Source of the DNA: Pyricularia pennisetigena
Taxonomy: Eukaryota > Ascomycota > Sordariomycetes > Magnaporthales > Pyriculariaceae
DNA: 64,000 nt
Direction of reading: 5' to 3'
Assembly: GCF_004337985.1 (NCBI RefSeq)
Contig: NC_043744.1
Coordinates: forward strand, 2,640,408 to 2,704,407
The notes under the pieces were generated by a model. It saw nothing but the letters and a program-made list of their open reading frames with translations. It was not told the DNA's origin and did no database searches. A program made the translations under genes and the position numbers. Shown here one piece after another: positions 48,082 through 60,399 of the stretch (positions are counted from its first letter, which is position 1; every line of letters starts with the position of its first letter).

Positions 48082-50204
48082 CTACCTAGCACCTCGTCCC
48101 ATCCCCCATATATCATCCCATCTCTTACCATCCAGCCTCAAAGGCCCATCCAGACGCCCGAATCGTGCCGGCAACCCCGAACTTGCCTCTGGCAGACAGA
48201 GCCACTCCCTCACAAAGTCTGGCACTTCCTCCTTGACATGACTGATGCATATGAACGCCTGGCGATCTGAGAGACCCGTAACGCGGACTTTGCCATCCTG
48301 CTTAGCTTGACTGTCCACCACGACCTTCCTGCCGCCCTCGACAGCAAGAATCTTGTCCTCGCCGTGCGCGATGAAAAGCATGCACTTGTCCCTGACCCCC
48401 TCGTCCATGCCGCTGAACGCCTCGTCGAGCACCAGAATATCCGGGCTTTTTATGATTGCTCTGAGGAGCAGCAGTACGCGTTGGGCACTGAAGGAAAGTT
48501 CACCAAACAGATAATCGTCAGTCCATCTTAGAGTGCTTGAGCCTGAACTCTGGCTTGTTTGCTCGTTCTTGCCGTGCGCCGCGGGGTTCAGCTCTCGTTC
48601 GAACCACCTGAGAGTCGCTTCTACCTTCCCACTAGCGTTCTCATCCAGTTTGGGGGTGCTGATGAACGTCTCAGCCCATGCCGTCTCGAGGACACGACGG
48701 ACACTAAGTCGCCGGGGTATAGCTCCGTGTATTTCAGGGCTGGAGTGTCCGATACGTTCTTGTATATCCCAGAAAGTCAACGGCGGCTCGCCAGACCCTG
48801 GATCGGGAAGTCGGCTTCGCCCGAACAGTTTGACCGGCTGTGAATAACATTGAGGGTGGTCTGAGCCCAGCAGGCTGAAGAGAGTTGTCTGACTTGGTTT
48901 TAGTCTTTGGTCCCGTAGTAGCTTGAAATGAGACCCTCACTTTGGAGAATCGTTTCCCTTACCTTGCCCGAGCCGTTTGCTCCAAAAATACCCCAGCGTT
49001 CGCCCCGACGAACCGTCCAAACCAAACCTTTTTGACCGGGTTGGCCAGTTGTAGTACTGTTCTCCCAGTTCCCGAGTACAATCTTGTCGCCGTACCCAAC
49101 CTGAACACCATTCATCTCTACCAAAGGTTCCCCAATACTTCCGACCCCTTCGGCGACCGCGCTGGGAAGTTCAGGCATGGCGATACTGGTCTCCAGCCCC
49201 GCAGCATCAAAAACCGTTCCCTCCACCCCGTCCTCCGTCAACGTCCTCCCCATCTCCCTCAGCGGAGAGATGGGTAGCGCAGGGTCTTCGGGTGTCGTGG
49301 AATCAGCGACCCGACTAACATAAGACCTCAGTTGATCCATAACTTCCTCCTTGGGACCTATAGACGCAACCTGACAGTTGTTACCCAGATACACGAGGTG
49401 ACTAATCCAGGATGGTAAGGGATCTTGGGGTCGAATGCTGAGGACTAGCCTGGGAGCCGCTTGCTCGGCCAGTCCACGGAGGAACGGACTAAGAGCTACC
49501 ACAGTCGGAGGGTCAAGGCCCATGAACGGCTCGTCCAACAACAGGACCTCAGGGGTTCGCAGCAAAGCCCTTGCAATACGTGCCCTGCGGCCCTGGCCGT
49601 TGGAGAGAAATGAGACGGGGAGCTCGAGAAGGGGCGCAAGCTTCAAATCGTGTACAACGCGCCCAAGAAGTTTCTCTTCTTCGGCGGCAGAGTGACCCGG
49701 CTTCTCGGCAGGGTTCAGCTCGGTGTTGCCGAGAAGGTAGTCCCGGAGCGAAAAATCGGTGTCTTCACGACGAGATTCGTACCTCGCAGCAAGATACGTG
49801 GTCGTCGCGGGACCCAGACCAGAGAAGCTGCTTGCATTAAACCCTACATACTGGATCGCCTGGCGCGGCGTCCTCAAGTGGTAGGGGACGGCATCTGATG
49901 ATAGGTACGGGTACGACCTGGCCGTGGGAGGTATGCTGAGGTGAGAGCCTTGCAGAACCTCAAGAAAGGTGGTCTTCCCGCTGAGAGAAGGACCGACTAT
50001 GCACCAGTGCTGTTGCTTTTCTACATTGGCCAGCTGGGCAGTAGAGGAAAGTTCAAAGTTGAGATCCTTGAACAGCGGCGGGTTAGGGTGCGACACCTGC
50101 GCAGAAGGATGGTGTCGGTAGAACGTGCCTCTACTGATGCGTACTATCGGTGAGGGGACCGACGAAGATGGAACTCGCATCCTGCCGATTGAGTCCCTTC
50201 GCAA
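48082..50204 (-). CDS. soluble two-domain ABC ATPase (YDR061W-like)
   Basis: This is an ABC protein with two nucleotide-binding domains and no transmembrane segments, most like the uncharacterised yeast YDR061W and the bacterial ModF-type. Exons are 48963-50204 and 48082-48888 (2049 nt, 682 residues; phase agrees). Domain 1: Walker A GPSLSGKTT (71-79), signature LSNGQGRRARIARALL, Walker B VLLLDEPFMGLD. Domain 2: Walker A GANGSGKTT, split by the intron after SGK (408-414), degenerate signature ELSFSAQRVLLLLRAI, Walker B ILVLDEAFSGMD, switch His in CISHVKEEV. Both sites look able to bind ATP, but the second signature lacks the LSGGQ core. Cellular role unknown. It is divergent from UMP1 (388 bp). 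Confidence 0.88.
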
Positions 50205-50592
50205 CTCATTAGAATCCTCTTTTTCGGAAGAGCTCTAGGGTGCAGGTGGAGGTTTATTTATGTTTGCGACTCGACCTTCACCCGTTCTCGAGCAGTTGTC
50301 GGACATGGGGAGCTGGTTTACAAGGTGGGTCCCAACATACGTAGATCCACAGTATGGGAAACTGTTGGCACGCCGCCCGCTGTAATGATCGAACGCGAAG
50401 CTGCCGGAAGCCTGGATGAATTGGAGCTTCATACAACGGTTTCAACTTCCCTCAACTATTTATCGGCGCATCACTCGACAACCGACTCTGTTTTGTTCCT
50501 CAGAAAAGCTGAGCGGCAATACCACCTGCAAATAGTAAACTGCCGGTGTCCTCAAAACAAAAAACAGTAAACTAATTCAATCAGCAGCCAAG
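50205..50592. promoter_or_regulatory. divergent promoter region ABC ATPase / UMP1
   Basis: These 388 bp separate the two start codons. I searched by eye for a proteasome-associated control element (GGTGGCAAA) and did not find an exact copy. No other element is assigned. Confidence 0.45.
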
Positions 50593-51187
50593 ATGGTAAG
50601 CCGACTCTGGTGCTCCCCGGGCATCCATCCCACCTTCGCTCAATCCACAAGCATCCATCGACTCAAGTCACTGACACCCAACACTCAACCCCAAACTCCA
50701 GTCCCTCCGCATCGTCCCAGCCGACAACCACAGCAGCAGCTTCAGCCACATCGGCGAGCGCAGCAAGGGTGCCCCGTCGGCGCCCGGCCTGCACGATACC
50801 CTCCGCCACGGCGTAGGCCCGTCTGCCTACTCGTCTCTCCCGCCCTCAGACACCACATCGGCCGCCGCCGCCGCCGCGACCGCGACGAGCGCTCACCCGC
50901 TCGAGGCCCGCCTCAAGGCTTGGGAGGCCACCCAGCATGGCCTGCGCATGGAGTCGCTGCGCCGCACCTTTGGCATGGCCGAGCCCATCCGTCGCGAGAT
51001 GGAGCTCAAGATCACCCGCACCGGCGAGTGGAGGCCCCTGGCCCTCGGCGGCGCCACCCCGAGCCTGCACGAGGACATACTGAGGGGCAAGGACTGCTCC
51101 ATCTCGTGGGAGGACGTCTTTACGAACGAGGAGAGCCGTACGTTTGTGGGTGTGCATGACGAGATGGAGAGGAAGCTCAAGATTTGA
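50593..51187 (+). CDS. UMP1: proteasome maturation factor Ump1/POMP
   Basis: This is the assembly chaperone of the 20S proteasome, degraded as the first substrate when half-proteasomes dimerise. The coding part of exon 1 is only the ATG (50593-50595), followed by GTAAGC; exon 2 is 50702-51187 (total 489 nt, 162 residues). Splicing gives MSLRIVPADNHSSSFSHIG, the conserved Ump1 start. SRLKAWE-type text follows, here HPLEARLKAWEATQHGLRME, then RRTFGMAEPIRREMELKI and the C-terminal SLHEDILRGKDCSISWEDVF. Without this intron the 5' frame is unlike the family, so the ATG-only coding exon is well supported. The middle has a Ser/Ala-rich variable stretch (Ala6). Confidence 0.92.
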
Positions 51188-52078
51188 AGTAAAACGGGTT
51201 GCTGGACTTTGCGGGGTTTTTCTTTTCCGTTGGCGTGCTGCTTAGTACACGGCAATTATCAAATGCATAGATTCGGGCTGGGATATTCCATGAATGAACG
51301 ACATACGGTACCGTGAACCAGCCCTATGGGATCTGTGAGATCTATGATCTGATTCAATGCCGAACATGAAATCTACATGCATTTTACACATCCCTTTATA
51401 CAGTTCGCTCTGAAAGTTCGGTGACCAAGAGCCTTTGGACCAAGAACTTTATTACGGAATTGCTTGTAGACGATTATTATCCGCAGTGTGGATGATATTC
51501 TCATTGTCAGTTCCAGAGAAAGTGCCGCAAACCTATCCTAAATATTGGGAACATTCAATGTAAATGTATACATATATATGCGTATGTAACTTAGCTGGGA
51601 GGAGTCAATGATACGTGGTAAAGCAACCTCTTGCGCCTGGAACTCCCTAGCCCCTTCATTTGAGAGAAGAAAAAAAAAGATGTAAAATACCCAGCGGATG
51701 AAGATTGAAGAAACAGATAATAAGCAGAAGACGACTCTCCGATAAAAGAAAACACCATCTCATTCTCTCTCAGCCTCCCTTCCTTCCTTACTTTGGTGAT
51801 CGATGCCTTGCTTACTATGCTGCAAGTAACAGTGGCTCCCATCCGGTATGTTCCTTAGACGGGGTAGAGTAGGTGTGGACGGGCCGTACACAGCGTGATT
51901 ATGCTGCTTCTTTGCACAAACCTACATCGACTTGTCGGTCTAATGCGGGTGCATTTAGTCATGGTGCATATAGACCAACTTGGTGGTCTCGCCGGAGATG
52001 GGTTCGGCGACTGATCAGTGAAACTGGGTTTTGGTATTCATCCCAAGGTTTGTTTCCCAGTGCACACCCGAAACTGCT
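51188..52078. other. intergenic between convergent UMP1 and UBL3-like gene
   Basis: This is 3' flank of both genes (about 0.9 kb). It has ATATATAT near 51568 and an A8 run near 51669. No gene seen. Confidence 0.55.
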
Positions 52079-53013
52079 TTATAGAATGACACAGCAGCCG
52101 CCGCCCTCGCGTGTCCTTCCGCCCGCGCCAGAGCCTTTCGTTTTGGCGCCCTCTTCCTCCTCCATCATCTCTGCCGGCTTGACAGACATGTGGATGACGT
52201 TGGGCGCCTCAGCACTGAATTGATATTCTAGAATGAGGAGTTAGCAGGTGTTAAATATTGATGGTGGGTAAGTCAAATGGTCTCTGTTGCATAACCGACA
52301 GGCCATGCATCCAATTAAACTGGGATGGAGCAGAGAAAAATAAGAAGAAAAGGAAAGATAGGAAACATACTCTTCAACTGTTCTTTATCATCGAGCAGTT
52401 TCCCAAAATGAATCAGTCGTATACTGCTCGGACTAGCCGGCCGCGATTCCCACTCATCGCGCCACTCCCGGAGGATCAACTCTTTGAGTTTATAGATGCT
52501 GATGCTGAAAGGATCTCGCTTGCCATCCTCGGTCAGATCGGGAATCTCGACGTTGCGTTTCGACAGATACCTCTCGTCAATGCGGTAAGGGTGCCGAGCG
52601 CCGGTGGGCAGTAGGAGCGTAATGTTGCAGGCTGGGTTTAATGGGTCCGCACCGCTTGGAGAGGTCAAGCTGGCGTTGTCACCAGCCGGGTCTATCGAAA
52701 GTGAATTCTCGCGCTTTGCCGGATCGCTCATCTCCTTCTCTTTGCCCTTGGCGGCTGCCGACGGGGTTTGCTCGCCATCAGAGCTTGTGGCGACGGCAGC
52801 ACTAGCATTACTGCTGTCCGTGGAGTTCAATGGTTGTGACGTCGTCGGTATGGCTCCCGTTGATTTTTGCGCGTCTACCCCGTTGTCGGACTGTTGGATG
52901 CTGCTCATCTCCACGGCCCCTTTGGGTTGTCCAAGAGCTGAGGCGTCGGATGCAAGTTTGGGATCGTCCCTGTTCGCAGCCGAATTCGTCATGTTGGAAG
53001 GTAACTGGCTCAT
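52079..53013 (-). CDS. membrane-anchored ubiquitin-fold protein, UBL3/MUB-like
   Basis: This is a ubiquitin-like fold protein predicted to be prenylated. Exons are 52371-53013 and 52079-52227 (792 nt, 263 residues; phase agrees). Residues 1-130 are disordered (Ser/Asn/Lys/Gly rich). The ubiquitin-fold part starts NITLLLPTGARHPYRIDERYL, with SIYKLKELILREWRDEW, IRLIHFGKLLDDKEQLK (matching the RLIxxGKxLxD pattern of UBL3) and NVIHMSVKP. The last five residues are CCVIL, the same ending as animal UBL3: the CaaX leucine predicts geranylgeranylation and the neighbouring Cys could be palmitoylated. In animals UBL3 acts in sorting proteins to vesicles; the fungal role is unknown. ATG 53013 (MSQLPSN) is preferred over 53142. 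Confidence 0.85.
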
Positions 53014-56000
53014 TTGATGGCAGCAATGTCCATCCAGACGTAGTTTTCGAGTGAAGGAATGGGGTCCAAATGTCGCGTCTAAACGACAGAACTGCCGGTA
53101 AGAGGCGAAGCCCCGAGAGATTACTGTCAAGGGCCCTTCCAAATACTGCTATCTATTGCGACGCTCTTTTAGGCTCGTTGATCGATGGTCGATTGATGGT
53201 GACAGTCCAGCTCCGGATTGCGAGAATCGGAGGAGTGAAAGGTAGACAGGTAGTAGTGGAAATCAGAGCGTCGCTCCAGCCCAGCCCACTGGACAGTGGT
53301 GTTGTACAGTGTGGATGCCAAGCCGCGTTGGGCAAGTTTGTGGTGAGGGGGAACAAATCTAGACTAGGCCGGTATAAAGTAGCAAGGTACGTGAGATAGA
53401 AATCAATCAGTCCAATCAGTAAATCAATCAATGAGGTCTAGTAGTTGGGATATGCAACCAGCGCGATAGGTTTCGACCGAAACGACGAAAGACGACCAAA
53501 AAGGCATGCGAATGCGCTAATGAGTTTCGGAGAAATGGGCAGCGCATCTAAAAAGAAAGTCAGGACAGTAAAGTCCATCAGAGTTATTCGTTTTTGCGGA
53601 GTTGGGGGGCGGGTACATGCTGGAAACAGGGATAAGCCGGGGTAAAGTGTGACGGGGGCTGGGCTGGGCTGACTGCCCTGGCTGAAAGAAAGTACCTCCT
53701 TGTCTTTGCTCTACTTGGGTTTCCCTTCTCTCCTGGGAGTGGGGAACTCATACTGGGTTGACCGACATACCGTATGTACCTACTACACTAGTAGCTAACC
53801 GTTCGAAAGGCACCGAGCATTTAGAATTGGGTAGATAGTTGCTACCGATGATGATGACGGGTATCCTCAGCTTACGTGGTGCCTTGATCAAAGCTATTTG
53901 GGTGCAGGTATCTGCCCAGTCTTATAAGGTATGTAGGTACCTTGGGTACTTGACCTAGCGGGAATGGAAAATTCACCTCCCTGGCCGTTGAAGACGGATT
54001 ACGGGCACAATCGTCACCAGCCAACAAACAAAACAGCTAAAATATTTTACAATCCCTCTATTACTAAACAACCAACATTTGGCCTTGATGTCCCACAGAG
54101 TAAATAACTTTTTTGGGTTCTGTCTATCTTCGCAGTATGCGTGGAACTAGACGCATCTACGTACCTTCTTCTTATCCTCGGTGCCAAGGTAACATATGCA
54201 CAGTACCCAATTTACCTAGGCAGACAGCCTTCTAATACTAACCGCAAGGGTTGGTGGTGATATCTGGACACGGTCAATGTCTGACAGCCGGAGACGTAAT
54301 ACATGCACCTACCTTAACTACCTTGAGGTACATAACGTACCTAGTAAAATACACTAGTCTAGACATTCAAACGGACAAAACGGTGGGGCAGGCGACTTTC
54401 TGATACTGTACCTTTAATTGTGCTATTGGCCTTGCTTTTGCCGTCCTTTCCATTCCCATCGCAGATCAAAGCCAAAATTGGATGTTTTCCTTGCAGCCAT
54501 TCTCTCTTATGTGCACAAGGATCAAAAATCATTTACCGCAGAGCATAATTTATTATGTCATAACCTTGGGTCAAGAAGAGTCAAGTCATATCCCACCTGT
54601 AAAAATATTACTGCTTCGATCTCCTCCGAATGTTCTCCTTAGTCCTTATTGAGTATTTGACAGCTACGAAACGATACTTTGGGTACGCAAATCCATGGCA
54701 CGCCCAGACTGCCAGCGGGCGGGGTGGCCTCCAAGCCGCAATATATCTGGCTTGGCGCCACCGACTCCGACCCCAACTGGCGGCGTCCACACTATCCTAT
54801 CACAATTGAACAAAAGCTCCATATACGAGGTACAGGCGAAGTTGCGGACCATACTCAGTGATGCGGTGGACTCATGGCGGCCACGATGCCTTATGGTGTG
54901 AACATCCACATTTGAAACGCCTATCTGACAATTCTTTACCTAGATACCTACCTAAAAGTGCTACCGAGATTTGTTTATTTCTTTCTTTCTTTCTATCTCG
55001 TTTTCCTTTGCTTGTTTGTTTTATGGACTGCATGCTCAAGTTGGAATCTTTCTAGAAAAAGAAAAAGAAAACTTAAAAAAAAAAAAAAAAAACTTTAGTT
55101 ACGTAGTTGAGAAGCACTTATCCATGGAAGCTCTGGTATTTTATATTTCTTTCTTTATCTTTCTGGACTAGGCTCTTTTGCTTCGTTTTGTTTCTGGCTT
55201 GTATCTTTGTTACATTCTCTCCAAGTAGATTCTGCAACAATCTTCTCATCTTTTTCTTCTTAATCTAGGTTTGTTCAACCAATATCCGAAATGTCTACAA
55301 TGGAGCATCGACTGGAAAGGTGAACTTCATTGTTTGCAGTCAACTATTGGGGGATGCTCAAACACTTGTTTTCTCTATTACTGCGAATGCAGTTGTCATT
55401 TTGGCATGCGATAATTATAGTGAACTTTATCCGACATTTCTTATTCCTTTCGCTATTCTCTTCGCATTTGGCCTTCGTTTTATCACATGGCTGCAACTGT
55501 AAACCCCGGGGATCTACCTTTCCCCATACATCACAAGAGGACACACGTCCACCTTTTTCTGCAAACAGCTGTCAGAGAGGTTGCTTAACTACCCGGTCGC
55601 AATTTGATCAAAAGGTCATATAAGTCCCGTAATTGACGAGTGGCCACAGAGGCCGTACCACGGAATCAAGCCTTGGTGTTGCCGAATGGAGTGTGTGTAC
55701 GGGCAAGTCGCCATAAAACTTGTTCGAGACCAAAAGAACACAGTATTTTGCAATTAGCTGATGGGCTTTGCCGATGAACTTGTGCTCATATGTGCTACGG
55801 GGCTCTTACGTGGCACAGGGAAGGGACGCAAGCCGTTAGAATCCGGATCCTTGCCTTGAGTGTTTCGTTCAGGATAAATTCAGGGGCTTTGTTGAAGATA
55901 CACAAAATGTCCCACAGTCACCTTCGGTTACACCATAATGAAAGATGATTTCCATTAAGAAACAGGTCCCCTGCTTCTTGCCTGTGTTCGGATCATTAAT

Positions 56001-56062
56001 CCATCCCATACTATCCAGGGGCACTATTCGAGAGTTAAAGACCTGAGTAAGAATCTTCCATA
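53014..56062. other. gene-poor region, 3 kb, with ACCTA/TAGGT motif cluster
   Basis: No coding region is supported. Between about 53760 and 54360 and again near 54945, short palindromic motifs built from TACCTA and TAGGTA (for example GTAGGTACCT, TTACCTAGG, GAGGTAC) recur many times. An A18 tract lies at about 55074-55092. A 60-codon hydrophobic frame at 55320-55502 is not supported by any family. Confidence 0.5.
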
Positions 56063-56473
56063 ATGAAGGCAATCATCAATTCATCCTTTTCGAGAGCACT
56101 GCTGGCTCTTATCATATGCAGCCAGGCCTTTGCAGAGCAAAGTGCTGCCCAATTGACGATCGATGGCAAAGAAAGCGTCTCTTACCTTGCTTCAGCCGAA
56201 ACAAATGTTGCCGAGGTCAGCATGAAGACAGGCAGTCCCGTCATTACCATGGGAAATATTCCTGCGGCGCAAATCTTCGAGTCCTTGACAGGTTGGACTT
56301 CGACCGTCATAGCAACGACCACAGTCACCACCATCACTACCACTGTTATGGTGCCTCGTCCAACTGCCGAAGTTCCACTTGCTCCCACGACTAACGTCGC
56401 CGGGCGGGTCAAGCCTGTTGTTACGATCCTGGGCGCCGCTTTTGGACTGACTTGGACTGTCATAACGCTGTAA
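56063..56473 (+). CDS. small secreted, probably GPI-anchored Ser/Thr-rich protein
   Basis: This intronless gene encodes 136 residues. Residues 1-24 (MKAIINSSFSRALLALIICS then QAFA) form a classical signal peptide with a likely cut after AFA. The mature part has no Cys; it is Thr/Ser/Val-rich with TTTVTTITTTVMVPRP, likely O-glycosylated. The C-terminus is a hydrophobic tail (VTILGAAFGLTWTVITL) after a small-residue stretch, as in GPI-anchored proteins. I recognise no family. It stands alone between a 3-kb gene-poor stretch and the AT-rich transposon block. The lack of cysteines argues against a classical apoplastic effector; a cell-wall or cell-surface protein is equally possible. Expression evidence is needed to be sure it is real. 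Confidence 0.6.
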   Translation: MKAIINSSFSRALLALIICSQAFAEQSAAQLTIDGKESVSYLASAETNVAEVSMKTGSPVITMGNIPAAQIFESLTGWTSTVIATTTVTTITTTVMVPRPTAEVPLAPTTNVAGRVKPVVTILGAAFGLTWTVITL

Positions 56474-57239
56474 GGGGCACAGCTCGCAGCGGAGATATCT
56501 CCGAGCCTGGTAGATGGAATACTATCCACTCCGGAGGATGATATAGTGGGAATTGTTTACCAGGAATGGTGAATGACTAGTCCAGGCTGACGCAGCTACG
56601 ATCTTGTTCTGTTCTTCCGAAAGGAGTATTTTGTCAACCCATCTTCGAGATTTTCTGACACCTGTGTTTGACGTTCTTCCTTTTTGTCTTGAGTCGAATT
56701 ACTCTCGGGAACAGCCGGAGGACAAAGGGGATAAGGGTTACCTGGCTCCTGAGATGCGAGAAATCGGAGAATGTTACATACCATGTAATACCCATTTTCA
56801 GTAAAATGTAATATTTAGTAGCAACATTTCCGTATCTGCCATGTCGTGGTTTCCTTATGAGCTTATCCAGTAGTCTAGACAGCTGGATTTCTGACCGCAA
56901 GAATATTTCAACGGCAAACCTTTCTATAAACCAGTCAGTCGAGGTCTGGGCAAGTATGTTGTGACAAATTTGATAATCAACTTGTCAATCTCAAGCGCTC
57001 GAGCAAATATCCTTGCGTCGAACCCCAACCCGAAATGACCGTCTGAACTACAGGTGTTGCAGTAGATAGATCTTGGCATCACATGACCAGATGAGCTTAG
57101 TCAGCGCTGTGCACACCATAAAAGCGCTGCCACGCTCGTTAGCCTAGATAGCGCACCCTACCTGAATATATAGCTCTCCTACCACTTATGCAGGCTGCAC
57201 GTGTACGTTCGTGTGCGTTAGTTATAAACCCGGTACAGC
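56474..57239. other. intergenic flank of the AT-rich block
   Basis: No gene seen. Base composition is normal up to about 57230, then turns AT-rich abruptly. No long terminal repeat or clear target-site duplication could be identified at this border. Confidence 0.5.
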
Positions 57240-57379
57240 TGTAAACTATAAAATCTCTACTTTACGCAAATTGCAATTATATATTAATACGAATAACGTT
57301 TATTCTATTTTTTTCTTTCCGTACCGCACACCATATTTACGACCGAAAAACTCCAAAAATCGCCAGCAGCGTTTAATTT

Positions 57380-58510
57380 ACGCGCCCAATGGCCTAAATG
57401 GTTTAAAACGTACCGTTAAAATGCCGAAATATTACGTATTTGGAAATTGGTCGATCCAAACCAACAAATTGACGAAAAACTCCTAATATTTGAAAAATTT
57501 ACCGAAAACGTTACAAAATCGTTTAAACGCTCCCGATTCGACGATTATTATATAAATTTACAAATTTGGGATTTAAACCCGTTTAAAATTAAACGTAAAA
57601 TAAACCAAATCGCCAAATCGTTTACAAATACAAATAAACTTGTTTTTAAAGGTTTAAAGGAATTTGTTATACCTAATAACCTTACGCTTTCCGAAATAAA
57701 ACGCGCGGTAAATAAAATACGCGAAACGTAAAAATTATAAAAAAATTATATAAACGAATAATTCCGAAAAATTAATATTTTCCTGCAATGGGTTACAAAA
57801 AATATAAATTTAACGTATTTTAATACGGCGTTTTTAACCGTTTAACGCAACGGTTGGAACACGTTTAAAGGGATAATTAAAGCGTTTTAGGAAAAATTCG
57901 CACCCTTTTTAACGCACGTTAAAAAATAAATTATTAAAAATTATAAAACAGCCCTGGTTTTAATTCGCACAATAAATAATAAAACAAATTGGTTTAAAAT
58001 TTACGATTTAACCTACGAGGAGGCCCGGAATTACAAAATAACCAATTTTAAAGGGGATTTAGCGATTAAAAATTTTATCGAAACAGGAGGACGTTTCCAA
58101 CCCTTTTGGGCCATAAACGTTCGGAACGAATTAAATAAACCGGATTATACGATTATTTTTAAATATGTTTTCAAATGGTTTAAAAACGCGTTTTACGACG
58201 ATACCACCGACCTTTTAATAAAGGGTGGCCGCAATTTCGCTAAATTTTATACAATATTTGGCGGATCCGTTAAAAAGCAAAATAAAAATTTAAATTACGC
58301 TCCTAATAGGGGTGAAAATAAGGAAAATATACGGAATAAATATTTTTATAATTACAATTATTTTTGGTTACCAAATTTATACGAAAAATTGGTATACGCG
58401 GTAATAGGAAGGAACCCCAAAATCCGTATACGTGGCCCCTATTTAGCCGAAAATCGCAAAAAAATTTGCGCCGAATTTAAAAAGGACCGTTAGTCCTTTA
58501 TCCGCGAATT
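57380..58510 (+). pseudogene. gag-like remnant of the copia element
   Basis: Interrupted frame with several stop codons. It contains an IWDLNPFKIKRKINQIAKSF-like helical stretch, the longest open part being 57447-57731. Assignment to gag rests mainly on position upstream of integrase. Confidence 0.5.
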
Positions 58511-58699
58511 ACTAATTTAAAAAAATGTAATTACCGAATTAGGATTTATTACGAGCGGAAGGACGAAAAAAGCACCGCAATTTAAAAGATAGGGGGGGCC
58601 GCCCATTATTTCGGCGGTTTACCTAACCATTTTTACCGAACCAAACGATTTTATATGTTTTTAAATACGTTACGATAAAGGAGCCAACGCATTTACGTC

Positions 58700-60380
58700 C
58701 ATAAATATTTCCCACAATTTATATTACAATAATATTTTATTCGATAATTGCTGTTTTATATATTTGGTAAACGCCAAAAAACGCCTGGACCCGGGTTTTA
58801 TCCGTAAATTTACAAATACGGATCCGCAATTCGTTATATGCGGTATTTAACAATTTAAAATTACCGCGTTTGGTACGCGCATTATATAAAATATATTAAA
58901 CGGAGGACGAACGTTAAAATTCGTTAACGTAACGTACGTGCCCAATTTTTACGTTAATATCGTATTAAAAACGCGTTTAAAGGATAAAAACGTGTGGTAT
59001 AACGGCTGGGATTACATTTTGCGTTTGGGGAATATAAAGGATAATTTGGTATTGTGCGGTTTGCAACGACGTAATAACGTAATTTTCCTACAATATAAAT
59101 TTATTTATTATTTGCGCGTTACCCCTGCCGTACAAATATTTTTTGCAAATATTATTTCTTTAACGGTTATAAACGGTTAAATAAAATTTATTAGGATTCC
59201 ACAAAAAAGTTCCACGGGAATATACGACGAAAAAAAAAATAATTCGTTAATTTGGTATTGGAAAGCCGGCCATTTGGGTCCGGAAACGCTTAAAGCGTTG
59301 GTCCACCGGGTTAAAGGTGTAAAAATTAAGGGATTAAAAATATTGGAGTGCGAAACGTGCGTTTAAACATATAATAAAACAATAATATCGAAACGTTTAA
59401 AAAGCGAACCATATAAATTTTACTATATAATATACCTAAATTTTTTCCATTTTAAAAAATTAGGTACTGGTATGCGGTATTTGTTATTATTAAAAAACGA
59501 ATATTCGGGGCGTTTAACGACCATTCCGTTTACCGGAAAAACGAAGGCAAAGCTCGTATTAACGATATTCGGTTTCGAACAGTAGGTAACGCGCTAATAC
59601 GGCCTACAAATTACGAAGTTTTTCCACGATAACGAACCTATTTTAATAACGTACACGGGATATATTTTTTACCAAAAACATTGCAAAAAATTTGGGATTA
59701 AAATAGAAACGCCTCCTTTTAATATATATAAACCGAACGGCCAAATAAAACGTTCGGGATAGGAGGTAATTGTACGCGCGCTCAAAATGCGCTTGGCAGC
59801 TAATTTACCTACCTCCATTTGGCCAAAAATAATTATAACCGCAGGTTATTTCATTAATATAAATCCATTAATAAACCGGAAAAGTTTTAGCCCAAACGAA
59901 ATCCTATTAATATGGTTTAAGGGGTTTTTTAAATAATATATATTTGCATTATTTATTGCATTAAATAAAAACCTGCGCCCAAATTGGTTTAATACGTACG
60001 TATACGGGTGTAAAACCTATATATTAAACCCGGTAAAAACGAAATTAAAAAATAAAATAATATTTAAAACGAACCCTAAAACGCACGTGGGATATTTGGT
60101 TAAATATAAATCCTTTAAAATATACCATATTTGGGTGCCCTTTTTCGACAAAATTATTATTTCACGCAACGTCCGATTCGACGAAATACGTTTTTACCAG
60201 GAATTAAAAAAGGAAAGGATAAAAACCGGTAAATTTAATAACGAATACGAATTTTTAATAAACCGGATTTACGAACTAATATTGGAATTTTTGGGGGACG
60301 GAATAATCGAACGTTTGGGTTTATTACGGAATAAACCATTATTCGTACCTAATTTAGGCGTTCCTATTTTTAATTAAAGG
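58700..60380 (+). pseudogene. integrase region remnant of the copia element
   Basis: A decayed protease-type region around 58735-58800 (FDNCCF ... NAKKRLDPGF) is followed by NGGRTLKFVNVTYVPNFYVN and the GAG-pre-integrase motif HLGPETLKALV ... CETC (about 59265-59365). Integrase-core-like text follows up to about 60375 (for example KMRLAANLPTSIWP). In-frame TAG/TAA codons interrupt it, such as TAG at 59583. Confidence 0.7.
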
Positions 60381-60399
60381 TTAAATAACGTACCAATAC

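Noticed and set aside
55320..55502. 60-codon hydrophobic frame in the gene-poor gap
   Set aside because: T-rich DNA naturally codes for Phe/Leu/Ile; no conserved feature.
57120..57240. Possible left long terminal repeat of the copia element
   Set aside because: No TG...CA-bounded copy was found at the right side, and composition here is normal rather than RIP-like.
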